Origin: CAYSDL01 sp964429875
GTDB taxonomy: Bacteria; Fidelibacterota; Marinisomatia; SCGC-AAA003-L08; D37C17
Assembly: GCA_964429875.1 (NCBI GenBank)
Contig: CAYSDL010000036.1
Coordinates: forward strand, 1 to 14,534
Direction of reading: 5' to 3'
DNA: 14,534 nucleotides
The position numbers and the translations under genes are program-made. The notes below the pieces were generated by a model. It was given only the letters and a program-made list of their open reading frames with translations, ran no database searches and had not been told where the DNA came from. The stretch's first letter is position 1; each line of letters opens with the position of its first letter. Below are positions 14,475 to 14,534 of this stretch, piece by piece.

Positions 14475-14534
14475 TCACAGCTCTCCTCTAAGAGTTAAAG
14501 ACATATAAAATTCTTCTTTAAATATAAAGATTAG
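14475..14534 (-). CDS. Possible 3' end of an upstream gene (19 residues visible)
   Basis: Of the three minus-strand frames entering from the right edge, only this one is open beyond a few codons. It ends with a TGA at 14475-14477, 47 bases before the giant gene's start. The visible tail ends FYMSLTLRGEL; its alternating pattern would fit a terminal beta-strand, but 19 residues are too few to identify a protein. An open frame of this length can occur by chance, so this is a weak call. Confidence 0.3.
   Translation of the reverse strand, partial: LIFIFKEEFYMSLTLRGEL

Overview
All convincing genes lie on the minus strand, so transcription runs from the right edge to the left edge of the window. 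The DNA is AT-rich, and genes are packed with 1-11 base overlaps or gaps under 100 bases. Several features suggest a marine bacterium of the FCB superphylum: a fused alpha-beta E1 2-oxoacid dehydrogenase, sparse Shine-Dalgarno use, and a giant secreted multidomain protein ending in a dockerin-like module. Candidatus Marinimicrobia (SAR406) or a close relative is my best guess. This is an inference from gene content and style, not from a marker gene.

Right part (14534 to 4606). A possible 3' end of an upstream gene is followed by a 2885-residue secreted protein (14427-5770). In order it carries: a signal peptide; a glycine- and cysteine-containing domain strikingly like the extracellular glycine-rich domain of animal ALK/LTK receptor kinases; Ig-like (HYDIN/choice-of-anchor D type) domains; a fibronectin-III-like domain; a very long right-handed parallel beta-helix; further Ig-like domains; a cohesin-like domain; about five cadherin-like domains; an unusual expanded dockerin-like pair; a second cohesin-like domain; and a terminal type-I-like dockerin. 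Fifteen bases downstream lies a gene for a PEGA-domain outer-membrane beta-barrel protein (5754-4606). The two probably form one surface or adhesion unit.

Left part (4507 to 1). A tight operon reads PTPS/QueD-family protein, folE (GTP cyclohydrolase I), lpd (dihydrolipoyl dehydrogenase), lipB (octanoyltransferase), and the fused E1 dehydrogenase, which is cut by the left edge. It couples the first steps of pterin/folate synthesis with lipoate-dependent 2-oxoacid oxidation: LipB helps lipoylate the complex, E1 decarboxylates the 2-oxoacid, and Lpd reoxidises the lipoyl group. E2 and LipA are not in the window. The PTPS-family protein lacks the usual catalytic cysteine before its HGH zinc motif, so its activity is uncertain. 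It may act in folate synthesis like PTPS-III enzymes.

The most interesting items are the ALK/LTK-like domain in a bacterial surface protein, the layered repeat history of the beta-helix (21-residue coils, a duplicated six-coil block, and an alternating two-coil array), the cis combination of cohesin-like and dockerin-like modules, and the cysteine-less PTPS homologue beside folE. There are no stretches above 300 bases without a gene. I see no tRNA, rRNA, CRISPR array or transposon.
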